From the NCBI RefSeq assembly GCF_015687175.1, contig NZ_JADPQG010000002.1:620001-684000 (forward strand): a stretch of DNA of 64,000 bases, in the 5' to 3' direction. The first letter of the stretch is position 1, and each line of letters begins with the position of its first letter. Below, one piece after another: positions 1 to 9,018 of the stretch. The notes beneath the pieces were generated by a model that saw only the letters and a program-made list of their open reading frames with translations, was not told where the DNA came from and ran no database searches. The position numbers and the translations under genes are program-made. The stretch comes from Reinekea sp. G2M2-21. Its GTDB lineage: Bacteria > Pseudomonadota > Gammaproteobacteria > Pseudomonadales > Natronospirillaceae.

Positions 1-2
1 CT

Positions 3-182
3 GTTGCGCGCACACATCACCTGCAAGCGGTAATCGAAGCTGCTCACCAAGGTGATTTTAAGCCGTTTGAATCGTTGTTCGCCGCGCTTCAGTCTCCCTT
101 TGAGGTTCGTCCTGAGTGGGCAACCTGGGCGCAGCCACCGGATGATCCTCACGCGCACGTTGAACTAAGCTGCAGCAGTTAA
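3..182 (+). CDS. selO: Protein adenylyltransferase SelO (YdiU), C-terminal end only
   Basis: Only the last 59 residues are in the window; the gene starts upstream. The fragment reads as a charged helical segment (AVIEAAHQGDFKPFESLF) followed by a proline-rich stretch and ends in VELSCSS. The Cys-Ser-Ser tail and the preceding NH/GDF/PF pattern are typical of the SelO/YdiU C-terminus. SelO is a pseudokinase-fold enzyme that transfers AMP to hydroxyl side chains of proteins and is linked to redox stress. The stop overlaps by a few bases the stop of the convergent gene at 179-460. Identification rests on the C-terminal tail only. Confidence 0.8.
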   Translation, partial: VARTHHLQAVIEAAHQGDFKPFESLFAALQSPFEVRPEWATWAQPPDDPHAHVELSCSS

Positions 183-460
183 CCTGCCCGGAGCCATTCG
201 ACCGTCCCGTTTATCAGCGATGTTAAGGCCGGTGCATCCAATCGCAGCATCACCACATAGGAGGGCTGGATGCCGATAGTCTGCGGGTCAAAGGCGGCAT
301 CACTGACCACATAGGTGTGGTGCCCGATTTCCACAGTGCTCAATTGTTGTACCCGATTCAGAAAAGAAACCAGTTCTTCACAACTGACCTGACAACCTAA
401 CTGGTCAAAGATGGAAAGCACATTTGCTTTCAGCGATATTAATAAGCCAGGTGGCAACAT
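179..460 (-). CDS. Small hypothetical protein (93 aa)
   Basis: A 93-residue soluble protein with no family that I recognise. It is a mix of helical and beta-prone segments with two cysteines close together (residues 23-27, CQVSC) and no signal peptide or membrane segment. It converges on selO with stop codons overlapping by about four bases. It could be a PilZ-like or other small regulatory fold, but no motif supports a choice. The compact, full-length appearance and the tight packing against selO favour a real gene. Confidence 0.55.
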   Translation of the reverse strand: MLPPGLLISLKANVLSIFDQLGCQVSCEELVSFLNRVQQLSTVEIGHHTYVVSDAAFDPQTIGIQPSYVVMLRLDAPALTSLINGTVEWLRAG

Positions 461-623
461 ACAGGAACCTCACGCACAACAATGTCTGAGCCGGAAAGTC
501 CGCTCAACTTACGGTGGGTGGATGACAGCCTGATGAACGGCACCAAAAAATCTGATCAGCTCTTTAGGGAGGATAAGGCCCCGCTCCAGGAGCAAGGCCG
601 ATAAAGTGATACCTGAGGTGTGA

Positions 624-1922
624 TTAATGCAGTTTTAATCGCGGCCGGATGACTTTGTTGATGCTATCTGACAACATGCGTAGCCCGGTTTTAAACCAGC
701 CGTGCAGCGCCAGCTGATGCATTCGGTACAACGACACATACATGAAGCGGGCAATACGGCCTTCGATAATCATGCTCCCCCGGGTCAGGTTACCCATCAA
801 ACTGCCGACGGTTGAGTACCGGCTTAGGTTCACCAGCGAGCCGTAATCGACGTATTGATAGTCGGTTAAATCCGTTCGCCCGGCCATCTGCTTGCAGATG
901 TTTTTATAGGCATGTGTGGCCATCTGGTGCGCCGATTGCGCGCGTGGCGGAACCTGCTTGCCATCGGGCATCTGACAGGCACAGCAATCACCGATGGCAT
1001 AGATCGTATCGTCGACCGTTGTCTGCAACGTGCCTTTGACTTGCCACTGATTAATACGGTTGGTTTCCAGATCTGCCATGCCTTTGAAGCTGTCAGGCAC
1101 CTTGATTCCGGCCGCCCAGACTAAAATGTCGGCTTCGATCACTTCGCCTTCTTTGGTAATGAACTGGTTTGGTTTGGATTCTGCCACCAACGTGTTGGTG
1201 CGGACTTGAACACCCAGTTCGACAAGCTCTTTATGCGCTGAACCGGAAATCCGTTCTGGCAAGGCCGGTAGAATGCGTGGGCCGGCCTCGATCAAGCTGA
1301 TCTTCAACTGCTCGGATTTCAATTCACTCAGGCCATAGGCTTTCATAGTATTAAAGGTATTGTGCAATTCTGCGGACAGTTCCACGCCAGTGGCACCACC
1401 ACCGACAATGGCAATGCTGTATCCGGCGTCGGCGTTGGTCAGCGCGCTGCGGTTTAACTTCAACAGACCATTCAGCAGTCGTCGGTGGAATTTTTCGGCT
1501 TGCTTCGGGGCATCCAGGAATATGGCATTTTCGCGTACACCTTTGGTTCCGAAGTCATTGGTGACGCTGCCGAGGGCCAGCACCAGAATATCGTAGGGCA
1601 AATGTCGTTCCGGCAGGACTTCTTTGCCGTCTTCGTCGGCCAACGGCGCCAGTGTGATTTCTTTTTTCTCACGGTCGACATTGCTTAATGTGCCGAGTTT
1701 GAATTTGAAATGGTGATTATAGGCGTGCGCTCGATAACTGAGTGAATCGACGCCCATGTCCAGGCTACCGCTGGCAACTTCGTGTAACAGTGGTTTCCAG
1801 AGGTGCGTATTGTTGCGGTCAATCAGGGTGATATTGGCCTTTTTGCGCTTGCCGAATTTGTGCCCCAGTCGGGTCGCCAACTCCGCACCGCCGGCGCCAC
1901 CGCCTACAATGACTATATCCAT
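624..1922 (-). CDS. ndh: Type II NADH:quinone dehydrogenase (NDH-2)
   Basis: A single-subunit, non-proton-pumping flavoprotein that oxidises NADH and reduces quinone at the inner face of the cytoplasmic membrane. The N-terminus has the FAD-binding GxGxxG loop ([12 protein letters not shown]), there is a second Rossmann loop for NADH near residue 175 ([17 protein letters not shown]), and the late flavin motif reads YAIGDC. The C-terminal part is amphipathic and basic ([11 protein letters not shown]), as expected for a membrane-attached NDH-2. The longest frame begins at a TTG four codons earlier, but the ATG at 1922 has GGAG at a good distance and starts directly before the FAD loop. Length of 432 residues is normal for the family. 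Confidence 0.92.
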   Translation of the reverse strand: MDIVIVGGGAGGAELATRLGHKFGKRKKANITLIDRNNTHLWKPLLHEVASGSLDMGVDSLSYRAHAYNHHFKFKLGTLSNVDREKKEITLAPLADEDGKEVLPERHLPYDILVLALGSVTNDFGTKGVRENAIFLDAPKQAEKFHRRLLNGLLKLNRSALTNADAGYSIAIVGGGATGVELSAELHNTFNTMKAYGLSELKSEQLKISLIEAGPRILPALPERISGSAHKELVELGVQVRTNTLVAESKPNQFITKEGEVIEADILVWAAGIKVPDSFKGMADLETNRINQWQVKGTLQTTVDDTIYAIGDCCACQMPDGKQVPPRAQSAHQMATHAYKNICKQMAGRTDLTDYQYVDYGSLVNLSRYSTVGSLMGNLTRGSMIIEGRIARFMYVSLYRMHQLALHGWFKTGLRMLSDSINKVIRPRLKLH

Positions 1923-2786
1923 GAAAAGCTCCAAAAGCAGGTTAAGAAAGGTAAGTGAGACGCATTATAAGTCAAAATGTCGAATATAAATCTCATCAAT
2001 AGTGCGGATTTGGCAGCAAACTATGCTTAAAGTTGCAAAAACGGCAGGCTTGAGACGGGTTGTGGTTTTATCGGAGGATTTTTCTTTCCAAGGGGAGGCC
2101 CCCTTGATCCGGCCTTCACCAGAGGTGAAGTCGTTAAAATCGAATCGAAGCCCATTAGGGCTTCGCTTTTAACCCCCCTTTTGTCGCCAGCTTTGGTGTT
2201 CTTCCTTCATTGCCATTTCGTTCGAACGGTCGCTTGAGCGTGCATCGCTGCACGCGGGGCGCTTACAAGGGCATCCATGCCCTTGAATCCGTTGCGACGT
2301 GCCAATTAAGTCAGCCAAAGCAGATGCGACGATTGGGTTATTTACACCTGATCGGGCTAAATAGAGTGTGCTGTTTCGTATTCGTTATCGAGAAGGTGGC
2401 GCTCGCCGTTCTCCCACCCTTCATACAACCAAGGATTGTTGAAGACGAAACTAATGGGAGTGAATAGTCGTTTGAGGCGGTAGTTGAGATTGTTATGGAC
2501 CGAGCTGAATTGTCGGACAGGTGTAGCCTTCAACGGCAAAAATCTTTTATCAATGCCGTGAACGATGTAAGTGTCGCAAATATAATGCAAGTAAGCTTAA
2601 GCAAGTACCATTCGGGGATCTCCCCTTGGAAAGAAAAACCTCCGAGAGTTTCGTCTTAACGCAAAGCCCTAATCGTCAGACCAGTGCGCGCCAGAACAGA
2701 GAAAATCTCCCAACTAAACTAAGAAAGCGACTGATGCAAATGCTAAAGATATACACCAAAGACGCTTAACTGTAGGCGAAACGGGG
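1923..2786. other. Long intergenic region filled by a repeat element
   Basis: About 860 bases without a convincing gene. Most of it is the repeat element at 2071-2645 (listed separately). The remaining flanks, 1923-2070 and 2646-2786, hold the ndh promoter region and the 3' side of the DUF3081 gene, with nothing else recognised. Open frames inside (2210-2467 plus, 2357-2590 minus) belong to the repeat and are not conserved in reading frame in its second copy near 60 kb. Confidence 0.6.
2071..2645. repeat. MITE-like repeat copy 1, about 575 bp with terminal inverted repeats
   Basis: The ends are an almost perfect inverted pair: 2071-2097 begins TCGGAGGATTTTTC, and 2620-2645 is its reverse complement except for one base missing in the A/T run. 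The interior is homologous, in opposite orientation, to 59990-60340. Blocks 2271-2301 (31 bp) and 2335-2356 (22 bp) are identical to the reverse complements of 60207-60237 and 60152-60173. Relative to the second copy this one carries about 33 extra bases around 2239-2270, which include a GTGCA/TGCAC hairpin, and about 75 extra bases around 2380-2456. No transposase is encoded. A non-autonomous mobile element or a family of structured intergenic repeats both fit. Confidence 0.8.
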
Positions 2787-3044
2787 TTATCCGCGTTGGG
2801 TGATGTGGGCAAGTTTCCGCAGAAATTGCTCGGTATCGCGGCTGTTATTACTGTTCAGTTCAAAGCGATTGTGGAAGTAAATGTGCAAGGTAACGCGCCC
2901 ATCACCGAGGTGTAGTGTATAGCCGTCATAGTCACTTTCGGCGTGCAAACCCTCAAAGTGAAAGGTTGTATCGACTCTTTCTCCCTGTTCGACAACCGTT
3001 TGAAACGCCGCTAAGGCCTGCGTGACGTCGACTTTTATGTCCAT
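2787..3044 (-). CDS. DUF3081-like small protein
   Basis: An 85-residue cytoplasmic protein. The central part (SDYDGYTLHLGDGRVTLHI then YFHNRF) matches what I know of the DUF3081 family of gammaproteobacteria, whose members share a DGYTV-type strand and an FHN motif; the family has no established function. Its start overlaps the end of the HAD phosphatase gene by ten bases, so the two are probably translated from one message. There is no signal peptide or membrane segment. Confidence 0.65.
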   Translation of the reverse strand: MDIKVDVTQALAAFQTVVEQGERVDTTFHFEGLHAESDYDGYTLHLGDGRVTLHIYFHNRFELNSNNSRDTEQFLRKLAHITQRG

Positions 3045-3658
3045 ACCAGTGTCCCTTGCTGTGATGGTGGGTTGAAAAAGTATTCGCTCATTTCTGCGAA
3101 CCCTGAAAATTGGTGGTTTGGCGGTTTTTTGTTGTCTGGATACGTGCAGCGATGGATGAGGCAGGAGACCATGTTGGCGTTGTGCGCAGCTTCGATATCG
3201 TATTGGTAGTCGCCCACCATCATGACTTGAGACTTTGCCAGCCCAAATGATGCCGCCAGTTCCAGTAACGCTGTCGGATCGGGTTTTGGTGGGGAATCTT
3301 CACGGGTTTTCAGCTGGTTAATCGGGATTTTATTGTTACGGATTTTAATCAGCGACGACTGCATGGAGTTGCGGGTGACGATAGCAAGCGCAATATTATC
3401 GGCCAGGCAGCGGTGCACAAATTCTTGTGCGCCCGGCATCCATTGGGCGGACAACGCGTCATTCATTTCATGACGGTGGATCACCTGCAGTGCCGCCGTT
3501 CTTAATTCTGGCGAAGGTAGATGGTGGATGTACTTGAGTGCGTCTTCGTGCTCAGGGCAGCCAATTTCGCTTTTGATCGCCCGGAAGTCGAGCGACGAGG
3601 TGACCAATGTGCCATCCAGATCAAAAATAATGCCTTTGATGTTGTTCACGACAATCAT
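3035..3658 (-). CDS. HAD-family hydrolase (phosphatase, Gph-like)
   Basis: A 207-residue HAD-superfamily phosphatase. Motif I is FDLDGTLV near residue 12, with the nucleophile and acid/base aspartates. Motif II is IVTRNS near 95, a lysine follows in SPPKPDP, and motif IV is MVGDYQYDIEAA near 150. A helical cap lies between motifs I and II, as in phosphoglycolate phosphatase and related small-molecule phosphatases. The substrate cannot be read from sequence. The gene is co-transcribed with the DUF3081 gene, and its start faces the large KAP NTPase gene that runs the other way. A serine or threonine would be the usual residue in place of Arg in motif II context; here T precedes it, so the catalytic set is intact. 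Confidence 0.85.
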   Translation of the reverse strand: MIVVNNIKGIIFDLDGTLVTSSLDFRAIKSEIGCPEHEDALKYIHHLPSPELRTAALQVIHRHEMNDALSAQWMPGAQEFVHRCLADNIALAIVTRNSMQSSLIKIRNNKIPINQLKTREDSPPKPDPTALLELAASFGLAKSQVMMVGDYQYDIEAAHNANMVSCLIHRCTYPDNKKPPNHQFSGFAEMSEYFFNPPSQQGTLVWT

Positions 3659-3807
3659 GACTGCCTTTGTGTTCAGGTTCTGTCTTATACGCAGCGATTG
3701 GCAAACAGATCTGCTGGCGGATTAATCCCAGAAAACAGGCTATGCTGGATATCACGGCGAGAACGGTGTCCGTCATCAGGCCAGAACAGGCTGCCATGGA
3801 GAGCAAA

Positions 3808-6800
3808 ATGATGGAAGCACCCGGCGTCAACGATATCCTTCAAACCGAGCAAGCTTCGTCCTTGCGTCGTTTCTTTTCTGTTGTAGTTCGCGGTTTTGCC
3901 CGTCTTAAACATCAAGCGATCCCGATTCTGCTGATGTTGGTACTGGTAGCGGTTGGCTTTGCCGTACAGTGGACCGCGGTCTTGTCCCACCAACCCCTGA
4001 CGTATTGGCCCTCACAATGGTTTGATGCCGAGGTCTGGCGAGCACCTGTGGAAACAGGTGTGCAGCAGAAACGCTTTACCCAGTGGGGGGCACTGACCGA
4101 TATTCACTGGCATGGTGATTATTGGCTGGCCACGACCTCAGCGGGTCAGGTGATGGCCAGTACTGATCTGCGCTTGTGGAATGAACGGCAGTTGCTCGCA
4201 GAGCCACTAACCGCGATAGCGCTGGATGCACAACACGACGAACTGATTGCCACCGGTGCGGGCGGTTTCTATATCAGCTATGACACGGGTAACAGCTGGG
4301 AACCTATGTCCGTCAGCGCTGAAGCCCAGATTCAAGGTCTTCGTGCGATTGCATACGGTGGTGGATATTGGGTCGCCGTGTTGCGCGACACCGTGCTCAA
4401 CAGTGACGATGGTTGGACCTGGACTCGAGCCGTGCTGCAATCGCGCGTGGAGTCCATCGATATCAAACAACAACTGAGCGTCAGCAAGTCTGCAAGTGGT
4501 GACGAGCAGGCGTTTACCGAGAACACCGTGCCCTTTGCCGTTGCGTATGGACCATCGGGTTGGCGGGCGATAGGTGGTCAACGGTTATTGCAGAGTGTCG
4601 ATGGCCAACGTTGGGCCGAAGTTGCTTTGCCCGCAGACATGGCCAAAGGTGAGCCGGTGGCGATAGCCGCAAGTGATGCTGTCTGGCTTCTTTGGCACTC
4701 ACTGGGTTTGTGGATCAGCCGAGACGGCCTGCAATGGCAATTTGTGGAAGCAAACCTGCCCGGGGCCCCGCAAGAAAATGCCAGCCTGCAATTCGCCAAC
4801 GGACAATGGGTGGCGAGTGACGGAAATGACATATATGTCAGTGACGATGCTCAACAATGGCAGTTATTAGATCGGGAACAACAGGCGGTTCCGATCGCTG
4901 GCAATGACGATTTTCAGCAAGCGCAGCGACAATACTCGAGGTGGTTGCCACCCTTATCACTGCTGCTGTATGCCTTGGCGTTGACGGTTTTTTTGCGCCA
5001 AATGTGGATTCAGGTGCGCGCAAGAACAGCGTCGACCGACGAAGAGGTGCCGCGCAAAGCGGCTTATGTGTCGCTCAATAAAAATAGTCCTGTTCACGGC
5101 ATAAAGCCGAGCAATGAATTCAGCAGTGACAAACCCGTTACGGCCATGGCAGAGGATCTGCTGAATCGACAACCAATCGCCAAAGCGTTGAGTCAGTTTA
5201 TCCGCAATCGTTCCAGCTCTAAACCCTTTACCTTAGGCATCAGCGGTGATTGGGGTTCCGGCAAGAGTTCACTGATGTACATGATCGCCGACGATCTGAA
5301 AAGAACCGGTGTCATGCCGGTTTGGTTTAATGGTTGGCATCATCAGGACACTGATTTGCTGAGTGGATTAATGGTCGCGCTGCAACAGCAGGGGCTGCCC
5401 AAGTTATGGCATTTGAAAGGTATTTTGTTTCGCGGTTTGTTGTTGGTGCGGCGGTTGCAATTTCGTGCGTTGATGTTGCTCGGTCTGCTGATCTGGAGTT
5501 GTTTGTTTCTGAGCCAGCAGAGCTTTGTCATTGATACGCTGGTGGATTCGCGCCTGAACAAACCTTTTTATTTCAGCAGTGATTACTTCAGCCTGGATGT
5601 CACCTTTGACCTTAACCGAGTCAGTGCGCATGAGCGCATTTATTTTCCACCCAACGATGAACAATGCCGATGGAAGGAATTTAACGGACGCACCTTTACC
5701 AATCGTCAGCAGTTGTTTGCTCCGGTTACGCTGTCGGATGATCAGCCGACGTTTTTGTTACCACCGGACTGTCAGAATTACTTGCGACAGCAGTTTGCTC
5801 GGGAACTGGGCAGTGGTCTGACGTTGTTGTATTTCGCAGCCAACAGTTACGTGTTGCCGGCGTTATTGTTTATGACCGGTTTTGTTGCCGCTCTCAGTAA
5901 TTTACTTGGTACTTTCGGCTTCAACGTTCGAGGGCGTTCCAACATCAAAGCCGCCGCTGGTAATGACCCGAATGCGGTCGCGGCTGTGAAGCAGCGACTG
6001 CGTGAAATTAATTGGGCGCTGCACTGGGCGGGCAATCAATCGTTAGTCTTCTTTATCGACGATTTGGATCGCATGGACAGTGAAAAACTCCACGAACTGA
6101 TGGAGATTTTGAACATGTTGGTCAGCGACAATCGCGAAGCTTTTTTTGTCTTGGGGATGGATTACGAACGGGTGGTCAATCATCTGGACAGCCAGCTGCA
6201 AAAGCAGCAAGGCACCGCCGGAACCGCGGCGCTTTACTTGCACAAAATGGTCAATGTGGTGTTCACGCCGGAGGCTGTTAAGGATTATCAGGCCTTGATC
6301 GCGGCTCAGGCGGTTAAACGTGAAACGACAGGCAAAGAGGCAAAACGCGAGCGGTTTACCAACTTATTGCACAAGGGAAGCCGTTGGGCGGATCAGGGGT
6401 TCGGTATGGCCGCTTGGGGAGTCTGCGCGGTGTTGCTGGCATTGTCACTCCGGCAGGACGTGGCACTACCGCTTTATTATGAGGTTACCGATGCCGGAGC
6501 CTCGGCCATTGCAACGCCGTTGCAAAATGTGAATGTGCAAATGTTGGTTGCTGAGAATACATCATCCAATATCACCAATTCTGGCGTGGCAAACGGAGCC
6601 ACGACGACGAATTTGGCGGTAACGGCGGATGAAGTGGTTGTGGTCGCCAACCGCTCTTATATTAATGCCGCGAATATAACGTTATTGCTGGTGATGATGG
6701 CCATTGTGTTACTCGCTATTTTTGGAGTGGAAAACCGGAAACAACCCGACGACTCTATTGAGTTGAAAACCATTTTGAAAGCCTTTGCGGGGTCTTTTTC

Positions 6801-7230
6801 GGGTATCACCAATACACCCCGTCAGGCGAAACGTTCAACCAATTTAATTCGCATGGTGGCGCTGTATCAGCAAAGCATGAATCATAGATCGCCGGTATCC
6901 GATCTGCAGGCCATGACCGACATGGTGGTCATTTTTTTGATGCGGAATCTGGGTCTCATACAACCGGATGCGCAAGCTGAGTTTATCCGCTTATTATCTC
7001 AACTCGACGTGGAACCGACGCCCGAGCAGCTGGCACCCTTGCAGACCTGCTTGGCCGATCATTCTGTTTTAAAGGATAACCTTCTGTTTCAACAACGCCT
7101 GGGTTTTGTGCTGCAGCGTTTCGTGACCGAGTACCTGACCTGGCTAAACCAGCAGCAGGAGTGCCGAGCACTGGATCAACTCGTTATTGAACACAGTGGC
7201 TTGAACGAGATCTTGCAAGCCTTCCACTGA
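3808..7230 (+). CDS. Membrane KAP-family P-loop NTPase with periplasmic BNR/propeller-like domain
   Basis: A 1140-residue protein of unusual architecture. After a short cytoplasmic tail there is a membrane segment (about 37-57). A probable periplasmic region follows (about 60-375) with repeated W/ASxDG- and ISxDTGxSW-like strands resembling sialidase BNR repeats, then a second membrane segment (about 380-398). The cytoplasmic KAP NTPase part has Walker A GDWGSGKSS near 480 and Walker B VFFIDDLDRMD near 748, with two membrane helices inserted between them (about 554 and 682), typical of KAP proteins such as PifA and Kidins220. Two more hydrophobic segments lie near 864 and 955. The start at 3808 has GGAG six bases upstream; the open frame reaches back to 3667. 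KAP proteins organise membrane complexes, and PifA excludes phage; the role here is unknown. Confidence 0.8.
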   Translation: MMEAPGVNDILQTEQASSLRRFFSVVVRGFARLKHQAIPILLMLVLVAVGFAVQWTAVLSHQPLTYWPSQWFDAEVWRAPVETGVQQKRFTQWGALTDIHWHGDYWLATTSAGQVMASTDLRLWNERQLLAEPLTAIALDAQHDELIATGAGGFYISYDTGNSWEPMSVSAEAQIQGLRAIAYGGGYWVAVLRDTVLNSDDGWTWTRAVLQSRVESIDIKQQLSVSKSASGDEQAFTENTVPFAVAYGPSGWRAIGGQRLLQSVDGQRWAEVALPADMAKGEPVAIAASDAVWLLWHSLGLWISRDGLQWQFVEANLPGAPQENASLQFANGQWVASDGNDIYVSDDAQQWQLLDREQQAVPIAGNDDFQQAQRQYSRWLPPLSLLLYALALTVFLRQMWIQVRARTASTDEEVPRKAAYVSLNKNSPVHGIKPSNEFSSDKPVTAMAEDLLNRQPIAKALSQFIRNRSSSKPFTLGISGDWGSGKSSLMYMIADDLKRTGVMPVWFNGWHHQDTDLLSGLMVALQQQGLPKLWHLKGILFRGLLLVRRLQFRALMLLGLLIWSCLFLSQQSFVIDTLVDSRLNKPFYFSSDYFSLDVTFDLNRVSAHERIYFPPNDEQCRWKEFNGRTFTNRQQLFAPVTLSDDQPTFLLPPDCQNYLRQQFARELGSGLTLLYFAANSYVLPALLFMTGFVAALSNLLGTFGFNVRGRSNIKAAAGNDPNAVAAVKQRLREINWALHWAGNQSLVFFIDDLDRMDSEKLHELMEILNMLVSDNREAFFVLGMDYERVVNHLDSQLQKQQGTAGTAALYLHKMVNVVFTPEAVKDYQALIAAQAVKRETTGKEAKRERFTNLLHKGSRWADQGFGMAAWGVCAVLLALSLRQDVALPLYYEVTDAGASAIATPLQNVNVQMLVAENTSSNITNSGVANGATTTNLAVTADEVVVVANRSYINAANITLLLVMMAIVLLAIFGVENRKQPDDSIELKTILKAFAGSFSGITNTPRQAKRSTNLIRMVALYQQSMNHRSPVSDLQAMTDMVVIFLMRNLGLIQPDAQAEFIRLLSQLDVEPTPEQLAPLQTCLADHSVLKDNLLFQQRLGFVLQRFVTEYLTWLNQQQECRALDQLVIEHSGLNEILQAFH

Positions 7231-7239
7231 GGTGCGCGC

Positions 7240-8418
7240 TCATTCAAAACGTTGACTGGTAGGGTTGAAGCGCAATCGGTCCAGATTCGCCAATGTCCAG
7301 GCCAGTCCGTCTTCGGTATCCGCAGGCAGATTCACCAAGCGCAGAGCTATGCGTTTCACATTCAGATCCGCTCCCGCGTTTGCGAAAGTGTCTGGGTGTT
7401 GCAACACAAATTGCAGTGCCGACTTGCGTCCGGTCTGGGCGCATATTAATCCCGCCAGCAGTTGCTGATCCGGTTCCATACCCGGCAGCTTTTCAGTCAA
7501 TCGATCCAGGGTTGGTTGCAGATCAATCGAGGCATTGCGTTTCAGTGCCTGATAAATGCGATAGCGCATGGGATGAAATTCCACAAAGGCAGCCAGTTGC
7601 GCATAGGTTTCCGGCAGATCCAGAGCCAAAACCCGCATGACGATATCAATATCGAAACTCAGGTCCCCAGGGTCGGCTGCCATAAACAGCGATACCCATT
7701 CGTGAGCGCCGATGTCGGCTGTCCAATGCGCTTGAGTCAGGTAAAAATACATCGAGGTATCACCTTGTGCGAGCCCCGTCACCATGGACTGGCGTAACCC
7801 ATCCGCAATATTTTCGTAGCCACCGCTTTCGCCCAGCAGAATCCAAGCCGACGGCGATACCGGTACGCCCTCGTTAAGGGCCTGGCTGATGACCTGGTTC
7901 GTGTTGGGATATTCCCACATCAGAAAATTGAAAAAGAGATCTTCCTCGGGTTGGTCGTTACTGGGTAGGGCCAGGTAGAAATCGAGGGTGGACTTGGGCG
8001 CCAAAGACAATGCGGTGATTAACGTTTGCAACTCAAGGTTGTCGATCTGATCGATGCGTTGTGCTTGTTCAAACTGCCGCGTAAACGTAGCCGAATGGAT
8101 GTATATCGAGTGCTCTGTGCCTAAGACGTGTTGATGCAGTTGCATCAGATATGCGCTCAATTGCGCTTCGGTCAGCTGCGCCAGCTCGCGGATATCGAGA
8201 ATCCGGAATTGGGTCTGGTCTTTAAGATCGTTTGCCAACACGGATGGAACTGGTTCAACGTCTGCGGCAACATACGTTTTCTGCGCCTGGGTTTCCTGAG
8301 CAACGACGGACTTGTCTGCTTGCATTGACGATGGTTTGTGAGCGGTTGCTAACAGCGCAACCATGGTCAGTAGAGCTGCGCTGACGATTAAGCTGAGGGT
8401 GAGTAGTGTATTCCGCAC
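7240..8418 (-). CDS. Membrane-anchored protein of unknown function
   Basis: A 392-residue protein with an N-terminal hydrophobic anchor (LLTLSLIVSAALLTMVALLA) and a long, mostly helical, probably periplasmic body rich in L, A and Q. I see no catalytic motif; the regularly spaced short helices suggest a helical-repeat (TPR or HEAT-like) fold. The longest frame begins at an ATG at 8463 without a visible ribosome binding site, whereas the GTG at 8418 has AAGGA eight bases upstream and puts the anchor at the very N-terminus; I prefer 8418. It converges on the KAP NTPase gene with a nine-base gap, so a shared role is possible but not shown. Confidence 0.7.
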   Translation of the reverse strand: MRNTLLTLSLIVSAALLTMVALLATAHKPSSMQADKSVVAQETQAQKTYVAADVEPVPSVLANDLKDQTQFRILDIRELAQLTEAQLSAYLMQLHQHVLGTEHSIYIHSATFTRQFEQAQRIDQIDNLELQTLITALSLAPKSTLDFYLALPSNDQPEEDLFFNFLMWEYPNTNQVISQALNEGVPVSPSAWILLGESGGYENIADGLRQSMVTGLAQGDTSMYFYLTQAHWTADIGAHEWVSLFMAADPGDLSFDIDIVMRVLALDLPETYAQLAAFVEFHPMRYRIYQALKRNASIDLQPTLDRLTEKLPGMEPDQQLLAGLICAQTGRKSALQFVLQHPDTFANAGADLNVKRIALRLVNLPADTEDGLAWTLANLDRLRFNPTSQRFE

Positions 8419-8583
8419 GGCGCTGATCCTTGTTGACGTGTCGATTCTCAGAATCGCGATCATAAAACGGTTATCGAACAGGTTTCAGACGGAATTAGAC
8501 TTCGGGCGGAAACTAAATATTAGCTTGCCTTTATATAAGTGTTTGCTAATATTTTGGTATTCCAGTTTCCAGAGGGCACGCTC

Positions 8584-8952
8584 ATGTCGACCATCACCAT
8601 CACCGAAAGCAACTTTGAATCGACCATACAAGGCGACAAAATAGTCATACTCGATTTCTGGGCCAGTTGGTGTGGTCCTTGTAAAACCTTTGGACCGATT
8701 TTTGAAAAGGCCAGTACTGCGAATGAAGACGTTATTTTCGGTAAAGTGGATACGGAAGCCGAACAGGCATTGGCTGGTTCTTTGGGAATTCGCTCCATCC
8801 CAACCACGATGATCTTCCGTGAGGGTGTGCTGCTGTTTAATCAAGCCGGTGTATTGCCCGGCGCCGGTATCGATGAAATTCTGCAAAAAGCCCGTGAACT
8901 GGATATGGATCAGGTTCGCGCTGAGATCGCCGCAAAACAAAAAGCCGGATAA
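8584..8952 (+). CDS. trxA: Thioredoxin
   Basis: A 122-residue cytoplasmic thioredoxin. The active site WCGPC lies near residue 25 after the typical strand VILDFWASW. The cis-proline loop reads IRSIPTTMIF and a conserved FGKVDTE follows the helix. The C-terminus is extended by a charged helix beyond the usual thioredoxin end (DMDQVRAEIAAKQKAG), a feature seen in some proteobacterial second thioredoxins. The longest frame starts earlier at 8539, but the ATG at 8584 follows a GAGGG and fits the family N-terminus. It reduces disulfides in proteins using thioredoxin reductase; the exact paralogue is uncertain. Confidence 0.88.
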   Translation: MSTITITESNFESTIQGDKIVILDFWASWCGPCKTFGPIFEKASTANEDVIFGKVDTEAEQALAGSLGIRSIPTTMIFREGVLLFNQAGVLPGAGIDEILQKARELDMDQVRAEIAAKQKAG

Positions 8953-9018
8953 GCTTCCCGTCGCACTGCGTTGCTCTCGTGTTAAACTGCCGGGAACTTA
9001 ACTCGGCAGATTTTCGTC

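Noticed and set aside
2210-2467. Plus-strand frame of 85 codons in the repeat element
   Set aside because: Lies in the repeat at 2071-2645; the second copy near 60 kb does not keep the frame, so it is not a gene.
2357-2590. Minus-strand frame of 77 codons that looks protein-like
   Set aside because: Also inside the repeat. The matching part of copy 2 carries stops in the same frame.
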